A stretch of DNA of 35,448 nt from Pseudomonadota bacterium (lineage in GTDB: Bacteria; Bdellovibrionota; Bacteriovoracia; Bacteriovoracales; Bacteriovoracaceae). Positions 7,860-16,104 of this stretch are shown here, piece after piece (the stretch's first letter is position 1; each line of letters starts with the position of its first letter). Where the stretch lies: contig JAIXOY010000256.1 of NCBI GenBank assembly GCA_027486525.1, positions 1 to 35,448 of the forward strand, given 5' to 3'. The notes beneath the pieces were generated by a model. That model saw only the letters and a program-made list of their open reading frames with translations. It had not been told where the DNA came from and made no database searches. The position numbers and the translations under genes are program-made.

Positions 7860-8558
7860 TCAAGCTCGAGCGTGGCACCAACCTAGGCCTGCAATCAACG
7901 CCGTTGGGGCACGTAATATAGGGGTCGGCAATGAGACAACACGAGTCTGCGGCCAGGCCAAAATCATGGCGCGCTCCGCAGGAGAATAACCACCTTCCGG
8001 ACCAACGATGAGAAGTGTCTTTTGGCCCGGAATTCGTACTTTTTGAGCTGCCTTGCTTCCATCAAGTGCTACGTCCATCACAAGAATCTCCTGGAAGTTC
8101 TCTGGAAAAACTGCGCTTAATTCATCGCACTCTATAACTTCAGGCATCCATGGGTTGTTCGACTGCTCAAGAGCGCTTTGCATAAGTGCCTGAACTCGCC
8201 TCTCGTCGGGAAGTCTTTCAGGTGAACGCTGACCTTTCGCAAGATAGATTCGACCGACTCCCATCTCAACTGCCGCTTTCAGCATAGATTCCAAAGCCTC
8301 ACGCTTCGGAATCAAAATCAGGACATCGTAAAGTTCATCCTTTGGACTCTGGATGATTTCAGTAAGAGCTAACTGAATTTCTTTTTTTGTTATCACAAGA
8401 ACATGGGCCAAGGCTTTGCCACCAACACCGTTGAGCAAAAGGACTTGCTCACTCTTCTCCAGTCGAGTGACATTGGCCAAGTGATGATGCATTTCACCAA
8501 TTACACTCAACGTCTCGCCTTGTCGAAAAATCTGACCTTGGAGTAGGGCTGCCCTCAT
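7860..8558 (-). CDS. rsmE: 16S rRNA (uracil-1498-N3)-methyltransferase RsmE
   Basis: SPOUT-fold SAM-dependent enzyme that methylates U1498 of 16S rRNA. It shows the RsmE blocks LLLNGVGGKALAHV, ALEQSNNPWMPEV, the knot motif LIVGPEGGYSPAE and LPTPILRAPTALI near the C-terminus, where RxPTA replaces the common RxETA. The start chosen is the ATG at 8558, which overlaps the prmA stop as ATGA, has GGAG upstream, and gives the usual short N-terminus (232 residues). A longer frame reaches 8588 but has no support. Confidence 0.92.
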   Translation of the reverse strand: MRAALLQGQIFRQGETLSVIGEMHHHLANVTRLEKSEQVLLLNGVGGKALAHVLVITKKEIQLALTEIIQSPKDELYDVLILIPKREALESMLKAAVEMGVGRIYLAKGQRSPERLPDERRVQALMQSALEQSNNPWMPEVIECDELSAVFPENFQEILVMDVALDGSKAAQKVRIPGQKTLLIVGPEGGYSPAERAMILAWPQTRVVSLPTPILRAPTALIAGLGWCHARA

Positions 8559-9517
8559 GGTTTTCTCCGCAGAACGAGACAACTCCAATCTCTCAATACG
8601 TCTTCTGAGGCTAACTCTACTCGACTGGTACTTAAGAAGTAGTTACGGGTTTCTTCCAGCTGCACCGCCAAGAGTCCTGACAAGATAAGAAACCCTTCCG
8701 GGCGAGTACGCGCAATAAGATAGTCGCGTTCTTCGTGGAGGATATTCTGCAAAATATTGGCAAAGACGATAGGGTAGGTTTGCGTAGCTGGCCGTTTATC
8801 CAACAACAGCAATTGAACACGGTCTTGTGAAATTCCGTTGAGTCCCATATTTTGCAGACAATTGCGATGGGCCTCCGGATCAATATCCACCATAGCAGCT
8901 TTCCAGTCTGGCTTGCATATAAGAGCGGCCAAACCCAAAATGCCTGAACCTGAACCGTAGTCTAAAACTTCATCAACACCTGCGAGATCGCGCGTCAGCT
9001 TGAGGAAATGTTTGAGGCAAAGAAATGTCGTTTCATGAGAACCTGTACCAAAGCCCATTCCAGGATGAATGCGGACTACGGTTCTTTCTTTGTATTCCTC
9101 TAGTGGCTCCCACTCAGGAAGGATGACAAGTCCTCCTTCAACTTCGATTGGGTGATAATGCTTTTTCCATTCTGCATTCCAGTCTTGATCACCGAATGTC
9201 TCGAGCTGGGCTTCACACAAGAAGCTTGCTTTCACTGTTTCAAGAAAATTTTGTGCTAAGGAGAGGTCCGAGTCGGCAAAGAAAAACTTAAAATGGCAGG
9301 GACCATCATGCATGGCCTGGTCGACTTCGTTTAAAACTTCCAAGGGAAGATCACCACCCGAGTAAGAGCGTGCGCCCAAGAGAGCATCCACTTCGGCTTC
9401 ATCCATGGAGTACTCTTCGATTCCCTGACATGAGAAACGGTCCATCGCCAGATCTTGCAACGCCCCTGTTCGGCGCGCATCGCCAACATTAAACACGGTG
9501 ACCCTGTGATAACTCAT
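8555..9517 (-). CDS. prmA: Ribosomal protein L11 methyltransferase
   Basis: Class I SAM-dependent methyltransferase that modifies ribosomal protein L11. The family motif GMGFGTGSHETT is at 153-164, the SAM-binding loop DYGSGSGILGLAAL at 186-199, and the catalytic-loop equivalent FANILQNIL near 253. The N-terminal substrate-recognition domain occupies about 1-110. Length is 320 residues. AGGGGA precedes the ATG. The prmA-rsmE pairing is conserved in many bacteria. It reads away from udk across a 109-base divergent gap. Confidence 0.94.
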   Translation of the reverse strand: MSYHRVTVFNVGDARRTGALQDLAMDRFSCQGIEEYSMDEAEVDALLGARSYSGGDLPLEVLNEVDQAMHDGPCHFKFFFADSDLSLAQNFLETVKASFLCEAQLETFGDQDWNAEWKKHYHPIEVEGGLVILPEWEPLEEYKERTVVRIHPGMGFGTGSHETTFLCLKHFLKLTRDLAGVDEVLDYGSGSGILGLAALICKPDWKAAMVDIDPEAHRNCLQNMGLNGISQDRVQLLLLDKRPATQTYPIVFANILQNILHEERDYLIARTRPEGFLILSGLLAVQLEETRNYFLSTSRVELASEDVLRDWSCLVLRRKP

Positions 9518-9569
9518 ACGATATTCCCCTAGAGCGCCCTTATAACCCGCTCAAACTGACTTGGCAGGA

Positions 9570-9575
9570 TATAAT
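9570..9575 (+). promoter_or_regulatory. Candidate -10 box for udk-RNase J transcript
   Basis: A perfect TATAAT lies in the 109-base gap between the divergent prmA and udk genes, 52 bases before the udk ATG. No good -35 hexamer is seen 16-18 bases upstream. The minus strand of the same gap holds only weak candidates for prmA. Confidence 0.4.
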
Positions 9576-9626
9576 TTTTTCACTTCCTAGACGAAGAAGC
9601 CCCCTCCTGCTAAAACCCAATTCCGA

Positions 9627-10253
9627 ATGGAACAACCTGTCTTTCTCATTGGCATCTGTGGCGGTTCTGGCTCGGGAAAAACCACCTTCGCCCATAAAGT
9701 GCTCAAACATGCGCTCCCTGATGGGATCAGCTTGCTGCATATGGACTCCTACTACCTCCCCGAGCTTCCTCAGGAACAGTACACCAAAGCCGGCAAACCG
9801 AACTTCGATCATCCCAATGCCTTTGACTGGGACCTCCTCCGCGAACACCTCACGGCGCTCAAAAATGGGGAGCCCATTGAATCTCCTATCTATGACTTTG
9901 CAGCCTCTGCGCGCACAGATCTTACTGAGAAAGTTGGCCCAGCTCGAATTGTGATCTTGGAGGGCATTTTTACACTGTTTGATCCTCAGATTCGGGAGCT
10001 TCTCGACATTAAATGCTTCCTTCACGTGGACTCAGACATTCGCTTCACTCGTCGTCTTCATCGCGACGTGAAAGAACGTGGCCGCTCACTTGAATCTGTG
10101 ATCGCTCAGTACTACGACACCGTCCGACCGATGTACCAAAAGTACCTAGAGCCTCAACGCCAGTATGCGGACTTTGTCGTCGGCGAAGAAACTGACGTGG
10201 CCAGCCTCATCCTCGCAGCTCGTATCAACGAGCTTTGCGGAGGACAAAAGTGA
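9627..10253 (+). CDS. udk: Uridine kinase
   Basis: Pyrimidine salvage enzyme that phosphorylates uridine (and cytidine) with ATP or GTP. The P-loop GGSGSGKTT is at 12-20, followed by the substrate region MDSYY and NFDHPNAFDWDLL, and by the family block RFTRRLHRDVKERGRS. Length is 208 residues, normal for Udk. No convincing ribosome binding site precedes the ATG. The stop overlaps the GTG start of RNase J by four bases. Confidence 0.93.
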   Translation: MEQPVFLIGICGGSGSGKTTFAHKVLKHALPDGISLLHMDSYYLPELPQEQYTKAGKPNFDHPNAFDWDLLREHLTALKNGEPIESPIYDFAASARTDLTEKVGPARIVILEGIFTLFDPQIRELLDIKCFLHVDSDIRFTRRLHRDVKERGRSLESVIAQYYDTVRPMYQKYLEPQRQYADFVVGEETDVASLILAARINELCGGQK

Positions 10254-11875
10254 AAAAGTACTGCTTCTCTCTCATGCCCATGGGTGGCGTTGGTGAGATC
10301 GGCTCGAACATGACCCTCATCAGGTTCCAAGAAGGTGAAATCATCATTGATTGCGGCCTGCTTTTTCCTTATGAAAGTTTCTACGACATTAACTATCTCG
10401 TCCCCGACATGGACTCCATCGATCTTTCACGTCTCAAAGCCTTGGTGATCACGCATGGCCACGAAGATCACATCGGCGCACTCACTCATTTCATAGAAAA
10501 ATATCCGACAGTGCCGATTTACGCGAGTCCCTTCACGCAGGATCTCATTCGTAGAAAGACCGAAGAGAAGAAGCTCAGTCCACCGTTTGTTACGTATGAA
10601 ATGAATGACGTGCTCGACTTTGACGGACTGCTCGTACATCCGATCCATGTCACACATTCGATCCCAGAAACATTTGGACTTTTCCTCACTGATCCTAAGA
10701 AAAAATGGGGAGCACTTTATATTTCAGACTTCAAGTATGATCTTGAAGCCACCCATGAAGCCCCCTTTGATATTCAGAAAGTAAAACGACTCGTTAAGGA
10801 ATGCGAGAAGACTGCGTTTTTCATTGATAGCACCAACGCACTTGTTCCAGGGAAAACAGCCTCTGAAAACGATCTCCTTCCTGATCTAGACAAGCTGATC
10901 TCAGGCCAAGAAACACGACTTTTCATTACTCTCTTTGCTTCTAACGTTCATCGGATTGCTTCGATATGCCGATTGGCAAAAAAGCATGATCGTAAAATTA
11001 TTCTCATGGGCCGCTCGGTTGAGCACTACCTGCGCACGGGACTTAAGCATGGCTACTTGCCTGGTGTCGGCGAAGAAGAATTGTGGGCGCCCCAACAAGT
11101 TAAGGGCGAAACGGGACGCATGCTGGTTATCGTCTCCGGTTGCCAGGGCGATTTCCAAAGCGCCCTACGTCGACTGACTTATGGCGAAGATGCTACTTTC
11201 AAGTTGGGCACAGGTGATCGCGTGATATTCAGCTCAAAAGTCATTCCTGGAAACGAAAAACAAATTTCGCGGATCATGAATAAGATTACGGAAGCCGGCG
11301 CTGAAGTCGTGACGGCCTATGATTATCACATTCACGCCTCGGGCCACCCGGCACAAGAAGACCTCAAGCAGATGCTGACCCAGCAGTTGCCTGATGTTTA
11401 CTTTCCTATCCACGGTGAAAGCTTTTTTCTTAAACGTCACAAAGAATGGTTTCAACGGCAATTCCCGGGCATTCCAGCTGAAATGATTCTGAACTGGAAT
11501 GAAGTCAGCTTCGACTCGAATGGAAAATGGAAAGTCATAGAGCACCCACCCCAAGAGCCTGTTCTCATACATGGTCGCGGTCTTCCCATCGAGCGCACGC
11601 AGATTTCTCAGCGGCGCAAGATGGCCTGCCAAGGAACTGTTTTTATCAGTCTTGATCGTGTTCGCGGAATTATCAATGTCAGCACACTAGGTTTGCCTGT
11701 TTCAGCAGGGGAATTGCTCCCGAAGGTTCGTGAGTTTATAATGAATAAAGTCAGAACCGATCTCGGCTCACGCCAAGAGGACTACGTCCGCGATCAGATC
11801 AAGATTGCGACTCGACAGTTCTATCAGCATGAGTTGGGGTATAAACCCGTAACTGAAGTGCACTTACTGAGCTGA
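10250..11875 (+). CDS. rnj: Ribonuclease J
   Basis: Metallo-beta-lactamase/beta-CASP ribonuclease with 5'-exonuclease and endonuclease activity in mRNA decay and rRNA maturation. The zinc motif HGHEDH is at 69-74, with HVTHSIPE, the later DFKYD aspartate block, and the beta-CASP IHASGHPAQEDL near 360. GTG at 10250 is chosen as start: GGAGG lies six bases upstream and it overlaps the udk stop as GTGA. A TTG at 10235 would add five residues but has no binding site. The resulting 541 residues are typical for RNase J. Confidence 0.93.
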   Translation: MKKYCFSLMPMGGVGEIGSNMTLIRFQEGEIIIDCGLLFPYESFYDINYLVPDMDSIDLSRLKALVITHGHEDHIGALTHFIEKYPTVPIYASPFTQDLIRRKTEEKKLSPPFVTYEMNDVLDFDGLLVHPIHVTHSIPETFGLFLTDPKKKWGALYISDFKYDLEATHEAPFDIQKVKRLVKECEKTAFFIDSTNALVPGKTASENDLLPDLDKLISGQETRLFITLFASNVHRIASICRLAKKHDRKIILMGRSVEHYLRTGLKHGYLPGVGEEELWAPQQVKGETGRMLVIVSGCQGDFQSALRRLTYGEDATFKLGTGDRVIFSSKVIPGNEKQISRIMNKITEAGAEVVTAYDYHIHASGHPAQEDLKQMLTQQLPDVYFPIHGESFFLKRHKEWFQRQFPGIPAEMILNWNEVSFDSNGKWKVIEHPPQEPVLIHGRGLPIERTQISQRRKMACQGTVFISLDRVRGIINVSTLGLPVSAGELLPKVREFIMNKVRTDLGSRQEDYVRDQIKIATRQFYQHELGYKPVTEVHLLS

Positions 11876-12507
11876 TGGAAAACATTCTTCTTACTTTAGT
11901 CGTTGTTCTCCTTGTCCTACTTCTCTTCATGATGGGTGGACTTGCTGTACTTGGCTGGCGTCTTTTACAAAAAAAGAATACTGACGCAACACCGCCGCCA
12001 CTACCTAGCGATGAAGCTTCCCCTGTCCTACCTCAAGCAGAAAACGATCGTCTCCACCCTGAAATTCGCAAACGTATGCAAGAAGCCCAGGCGCTCAAGG
12101 TACGGCTCCATTCCGAGGCCACCTGTCACCTCCATCCCAAAGAACCTTCTGAAGGAGCTTGTGCAATTTGTGATCAATACTTTTGCAAGGCCTGTCTGAA
12201 ATCCCAGCAAACCTTACTTTTTTGTCGCGAACACATCGGGATTTATCTCGACGCTCAATGGAGTGAAGTTCATTCGGTAAAATCAACCCCACAAGATCCT
12301 GAAGCCGGTGTTGAGGTTGTGGAATGGAAGAAAGCCACGTGGGAGAGAGAAGCGCTACCGATGTTTATTCAGACGCACTATAAGATTAATTTGGATGGTG
12401 ATCAGATTGAATCGTGGGTCGTTCTTTTTGCACGTCAAAAAGAACAAGAAGAAATAAAAAAGCGGGTGAGCAGCACCTTTCGCCGCTCACCCGCTCTAAA
12501 TCAATAG
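11875..12507 (+). CDS. Membrane-anchored protein with B-box-type zinc finger
   Basis: The N-terminal hydrophobic helix (residues 4-28) should anchor it in the inner membrane. A proline-rich linker follows, then a cysteine/histidine cluster C84-xx-H87, C96-xx-C99, C104-xx-C107, C117-xx-H120 that fits a B-box-like zinc site. The C-terminal 80 residues are not recognised. The ATG shares one base with the RNase J stop (TGATG), implying co-expression; a link with RNA decay is only a guess. Its last codons (from about 12461) also form the ftsZ terminator hairpin, so its C-terminus is dictated by two functions. Confidence 0.75.
   Translation: MENILLTLVVVLLVLLLFMMGGLAVLGWRLLQKKNTDATPPPLPSDEASPVLPQAENDRLHPEIRKRMQEAQALKVRLHSEATCHLHPKEPSEGACAICDQYFCKACLKSQQTLLFCREHIGIYLDAQWSEVHSVKSTPQDPEAGVEVVEWKKATWEREALPMFIQTHYKINLDGDQIESWVVLFARQKEQEEIKKRVSSTFRRSPALNQ
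12456..12495 (-). terminator. Intrinsic terminator of ftsZ, inside the convergent gene
   Basis: On the minus strand an 11-bp perfect stem AGCGGGTGAGC / GCTCACCCGCT (12485-12495 and 12461-12471) with a 13-base loop is followed by six T's (12461-12456). It starts 15 bases after the ftsZ stop, lies wholly within the 3' coding end of the plus-strand B-box gene, and has no U-tract for plus-strand transcripts. Confidence 0.9.
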
Positions 12508-12509
12508 GT

Positions 12510-13997
12510 CTAGTTCAGTGACGAATCAGCGCCGCGGTCTTTCTTCAGGAAAGACGGAGTATCAAACTCATCTTCATCAAAATTCATAAAGCCCAGTTTT
12601 TCCGCGATGCTTTTAACGCGTGTTTCCTTAACTGGCTCTTCTTTAGAAACTTCAAAATGAATTGGTGTTGCTGTTTCGTTGCGTGATGGCATTTCATCAG
12701 AGAAACCCGCTTTCTTGGCTTCGTAGCGGTTGGCCGCATCTTTCAATGACTGTGCCAAATTGAAACGTGGGCGACCATTGCTATCAGCCGCCGTTGCCGT
12801 TGTGCCTTGAGCCGCGTCTGTATTGTACGAAATCTCAGACTTCACAGCAGTATCTGTTTTGCGTGCACTGTAGGCTGGAGACTCAAGTGCGTCTGGATTA
12901 AAGACCTGAGGGCGAACAGTCTCAACCATCGGTGCGGCTTCAGGCAATTTTGCGGCCTGACGAACTTCTTCACGACGCTCTGGTGTCGGTGTTGAAGAAC
13001 GCATGAACGATGGTGCCGACTCAACTTTGTTTTCGCCCGTCCGAAGACCGGTTGCGATAACAGTGATTTTGATCGAGTCACCAATGGTGTCGTCGATAAC
13101 AGTACCGAAAATGATTTCTGCGTCTTCATCCGCCGCTTGCATGATCAAAGTCACAGCTTCGTTTGTTTCGAAAGTTGTGAGTGTGCTTGAGCCGGTGATG
13201 TTGATGATGATGCCTGTAGCGCCATCGATCGTGATGTCTTCGAGGAGTGGAGAACTGATCGCTTGTTTCGCCGCTTTAACAGCGCGCTCAGTGCCTGAAG
13301 CTGAACCGGTTCCCATCAAAGCGAGACCCTTGTTCGCCATGACAGTTGAGACGTCAGCGAAGTCAGCGTTGATCAGACCTGTGTTGTTAATCAAATCAGA
13401 GATACCTTGAACCGCGTTCAACAAAACTTCGTCAGCACGCTTGAACGTTTCTACGAGAGAAAGACTTTCGCCGGCCAATTGAAGAAGACGTTGGTTAGGA
13501 ATGCAGATCAATGAATCCACGCACTCTTCAAGAGCTTGGATACCTTCGTTGGCCTGGCGTGTACGCTTTTTGCCTTCGAATAAGAATGGCTTCGTGACAA
13601 CACCCACGGTGAGAATACCCAACTCACGGCAAAGTTTTGCGATTACAGGAGCTGCGCCAGTACCCGTACCGCCGCCCATACCAGCAGTCACGAAAACCAT
13701 GTCGGCGCCTTGGATCGCACCAGAGAGTTGATCGTAATCTTCGATCGCAGCTTTACGGCCGACATCCGGATTCGCCCCAGCGCCAAGACCCTTAGTCACT
13801 GTTGCGCCCAATTGAATTTTGATAGGAGCCAGAGATGCCTGCAATGCTTGCGCATCGGTATTGGCGACAATGTACTCAACGCCACTGAGTCCGTGACGGA
13901 TCATTGTGTTGACAGCGTTACAGCCCCCACCGCCGACACCAATGACTTTAATCTTGGCGCCAGTCTGAGAATTATTTTCAGCGATATCAAATAACAT
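12510..13997 (-). CDS. ftsZ: Cell division protein FtsZ
   Basis: Tubulin-like GTPase that forms the division ring. [12 protein letters not shown] is at 19-30, the GTP signature GGGTGTG at 108-114, and the later NIDFADV-like segment reads [11 protein letters not shown]. At 495 residues it is longer than E. coli FtsZ because of an extended, low-complexity C-terminal linker (about 320-470). The conserved C-terminal peptide DTPSFLKK is present and binds FtsA and other partners in the family; a short tail (DRGADSSLN) follows. GGGAGG precedes the ATG. It is 12 bases after ftsA and is the last gene of the long minus-strand run. Confidence 0.97.
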   Translation of the reverse strand: MLFDIAENNSQTGAKIKVIGVGGGGCNAVNTMIRHGLSGVEYIVANTDAQALQASLAPIKIQLGATVTKGLGAGANPDVGRKAAIEDYDQLSGAIQGADMVFVTAGMGGGTGTGAAPVIAKLCRELGILTVGVVTKPFLFEGKKRTRQANEGIQALEECVDSLICIPNQRLLQLAGESLSLVETFKRADEVLLNAVQGISDLINNTGLINADFADVSTVMANKGLALMGTGSASGTERAVKAAKQAISSPLLEDITIDGATGIIINITGSSTLTTFETNEAVTLIMQAADEDAEIIFGTVIDDTIGDSIKITVIATGLRTGENKVESAPSFMRSSTPTPERREEVRQAAKLPEAAPMVETVRPQVFNPDALESPAYSARKTDTAVKSEISYNTDAAQGTTATAADSNGRPRFNLAQSLKDAANRYEAKKAGFSDEMPSRNETATPIHFEVSKEEPVKETRVKSIAEKLGFMNFDEDEFDTPSFLKKDRGADSSLN

Positions 13998-14009
13998 GGG
14001 GACCTCCCG

Positions 14010-15254
14010 TTAAAACAGGTCTTTGAAAACGTTTTTAAATGATGAACCAATTCGACCCATAAAGTCACTCTCATCTGAAGTGTCTGACTTGTGAGAACGA
14101 ATTTGAATCGAGTTTTCTTGTTGAGTGCTATCGAGCAAGAGGCCAAGAACCGTAGAGAACTTCGGATCCTGCATGACATTCCCAATGCCGCCGATCGGAC
14201 GCGGATAACCAATCTTCGCAGGCTTCTCGAGAGTAAACTCTGCGAGTTCAGCGAGGCCTCTTACCATCGCGCCGCCGCCCGTGATGACGTAGCCACCGGT
14301 TATGAGCGTTGCGAGGTTTTTATCAGCAATTATGTCTTTTACAACCGTGAAGAGCTCCTCAGCGCGCGCGCCGAGAACTTCGGCCACGGCAGTCAAAGGA
14401 ACTTCTTTAGGTCGTGTGCCAGTCAAACCCTGCACACTGACGTGAACACGTGGATCCGCTTGCTCAGGAAGCACGATGCCGTTTTGAATCTTGATTCGCT
14501 CGGCTTCGTTGTGTGGAATCTTTAAGGCAACCGCGAGGTCGTTCGTGAAGTGATTGCCGCCCAGGGGAATGATCTGAGAGTGAACTAGCGCACCATCTTT
14601 CCAGACAGCGAGATCTGTCGTTCCGCCCCCAATATCAATCAAAGCCACACCGAGTTCTTTCTCCTCACCGGTGAGTACTGAGCGAGAAGAGGCGATCGGC
14701 TGAAGAATGATTTGGTTAGCGCGTAGACCGGCATGCTCTACACACTTAATGAGGTTTTGAATGAGTGGGGTCTTACCAGTTACGATGTGAACGTAGACTT
14801 CGAGCCGTGTACCACACATCCCAACAGGGTCCTTGATTCCAGACGTGTTATCCACTTTAAATTCTTGTGGAATGACGTGGAGAACTTCGCGATCCGATGG
14901 AATTAAAACGGCTTTCGCAGCTTCGATTACGCGATCAACATCAGCCGCCGTAATTTCTTTACCTTTGCACGGAACAACGCCAGAGCTGTTGAAGCAGAAG
15001 ATATGATTTCCTGCGATGCCAACCGTCGCATCGTGAAGTGAATCAATGCCGGCCATAACTTTGGCTTCATCGATTGACGCTTTAATGGATTGGACTGTTT
15101 TGTCGATGTTAACGACCGAACCTTTTTTGAGACCATGACTGGGGTGAGAACCTACACCAAGGATTTGAAATCCCTCAGCTGATTCGGCCGCAATGACAGT
15201 GCAAACTTTGGTGGTACCAACATCGAGAGCGACGAGGACATTTTTCGTTTCCAT
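14010..15254 (-). CDS. ftsA: Cell division protein FtsA
   Basis: Actin-like ATPase that tethers FtsZ to the membrane. The phosphate-1 motif DVGTTKVCTVIA is near 11-22, DIGGGTTDLAVW marks phosphate 2, and the adenosine motif is ITGGGAMVRGL near 320. The C-terminus MGRIGSSFKNVFKDLF reads as the amphipathic membrane-targeting helix. Length is 414 residues. AGGGA precedes the ATG. The 103-base gap upstream holds a palindrome and a possible promoter, so ftsA-ftsZ may have additional transcription of its own. Confidence 0.96.
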   Translation of the reverse strand: METKNVLVALDVGTTKVCTVIAAESAEGFQILGVGSHPSHGLKKGSVVNIDKTVQSIKASIDEAKVMAGIDSLHDATVGIAGNHIFCFNSSGVVPCKGKEITAADVDRVIEAAKAVLIPSDREVLHVIPQEFKVDNTSGIKDPVGMCGTRLEVYVHIVTGKTPLIQNLIKCVEHAGLRANQIILQPIASSRSVLTGEEKELGVALIDIGGGTTDLAVWKDGALVHSQIIPLGGNHFTNDLAVALKIPHNEAERIKIQNGIVLPEQADPRVHVSVQGLTGTRPKEVPLTAVAEVLGARAEELFTVVKDIIADKNLATLITGGYVITGGGAMVRGLAELAEFTLEKPAKIGYPRPIGGIGNVMQDPKFSTVLGLLLDSTQQENSIQIRSHKSDTSDESDFMGRIGSSFKNVFKDLF

Positions 15255-15293
15255 GAGATTCCCTTCTCAACGGTTCAGATTTGGGCTGAACGG

Positions 15294-15310
15294 GTCAGAA
15301 TCATTCTGAC
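15294..15310. promoter_or_regulatory. 17-bp palindrome upstream of ftsA (possible operator)
   Basis: GTCAGAATCATTCTGAC is a perfect dyad with 8-bp arms and a one-base centre, 40 bases before the ftsA ATG. A second inverted repeat, GTTCAG/CTGAAC (15273-15278, 15286-15291), lies between it and ftsA. A TTTATATC sequence (15319-15326, minus strand) just upstream could be a -10 box, which would place the dyad at or near the transcription start. The binding protein is unknown. Confidence 0.45.
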
Positions 15311-15357
15311 GACCGGGAGATATAAACACATCCCCTCGATCATCGTACGCCCCGCGT

Positions 15358-16092
15358 TCAAAACTTGACAACGACTTTTTTGGCGTTCGTCAGGTTGATA
15401 GTCGTTGGGTATTTTTGGGATTTCTCAACGTAAGAGATGATTTTCGTGAGCTTCTCGAGCTTGGTTTCCCAAAGATCCGCTCCAAGAAACACACTCGTGG
15501 TCCGACCACCCAAGGAGAAGATAATACTCAACTCCTTGTTATCGTTGATAATCATTTCAGAAATCTTCTGGCGAAGGCCGGCCTCAAGATGGGTCGCAAA
15601 GCGTGTAAAATTAACATGCACATCGCCTTCAAGATCCTTCACGGAAATTGCCAGACTAGGCAGGTCAGACTTTATCTTCTTCTCCGCTTTTAACAGCATT
15701 TCATAAGAAGGATCAAAGAGTTTACCGGTACTTACCATCACTGCCGCGTAATGCTCTTTTCCGTTTTCACGATAGACCTGCACACGCACCAGTGCCTCAG
15801 GACAAACAAAGTTCATGCGAACCGTGCGGGCCACAGGATTGTAGCCAATGTGATATTCCGAAACGAAGTACTTCTCATCCCACTTCTCCGAAAGAATTTT
15901 TTCTTTCAAATCTTTGAGTGAGCGCGTGCGCTCAAACTCTTTCATCACAAGAATCGCCAGCTCTCCCGAACTCTTCGTTGGGCATTCACCAAATGAAGTC
16001 TTGTAGCGAATGTCGTTTTGGCTGAACTGTGCTGGCACAGTGGCGTGAGAAAAGAGAGGAAGAAGGACGATGATGAAAGCAAAATATTTCAT
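15358..16092 (-). CDS. ftsQ: FtsQ-like divisome protein with signal-peptide-like N-terminus
   Basis: Identified by position (murB-ftsQ-ftsA) and by the C-terminal block SVFLGADLWETKLEKLTKI with the ending TINLTNAKKVVVKF, both typical of FtsQ. A POTRA-like region covers roughly 50-110. FtsQ normally links early and late divisome proteins from the periplasm and has a cytoplasmic tail plus a membrane helix. Here the protein starts MKYFAFIIVLLPLFSHA, with almost no residues before the hydrophobic stretch and a possible cleavage site after SHA. The start is fixed: the frame upstream runs into the murB stop. It could be a periplasmic form or be anchored by an uncleaved signal. The DNA-level call of FtsQ is solid by context but sequence divergence is marked. 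Confidence 0.75.
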   Translation of the reverse strand: MKYFAFIIVLLPLFSHATVPAQFSQNDIRYKTSFGECPTKSSGELAILVMKEFERTRSLKDLKEKILSEKWDEKYFVSEYHIGYNPVARTVRMNFVCPEALVRVQVYRENGKEHYAAVMVSTGKLFDPSYEMLLKAEKKIKSDLPSLAISVKDLEGDVHVNFTRFATHLEAGLRQKISEMIINDNKELSIIFSLGGRTTSVFLGADLWETKLEKLTKIISYVEKSQKYPTTINLTNAKKVVVKF

Positions 16093-16104
16093 GATGCCTA
16101 AAGG

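Noticed and set aside
10235-10249. TTG start five codons upstream for RNase J
   Set aside because: The GTG at 10250 has GGAGG at ideal spacing and the common GTGA overlap.
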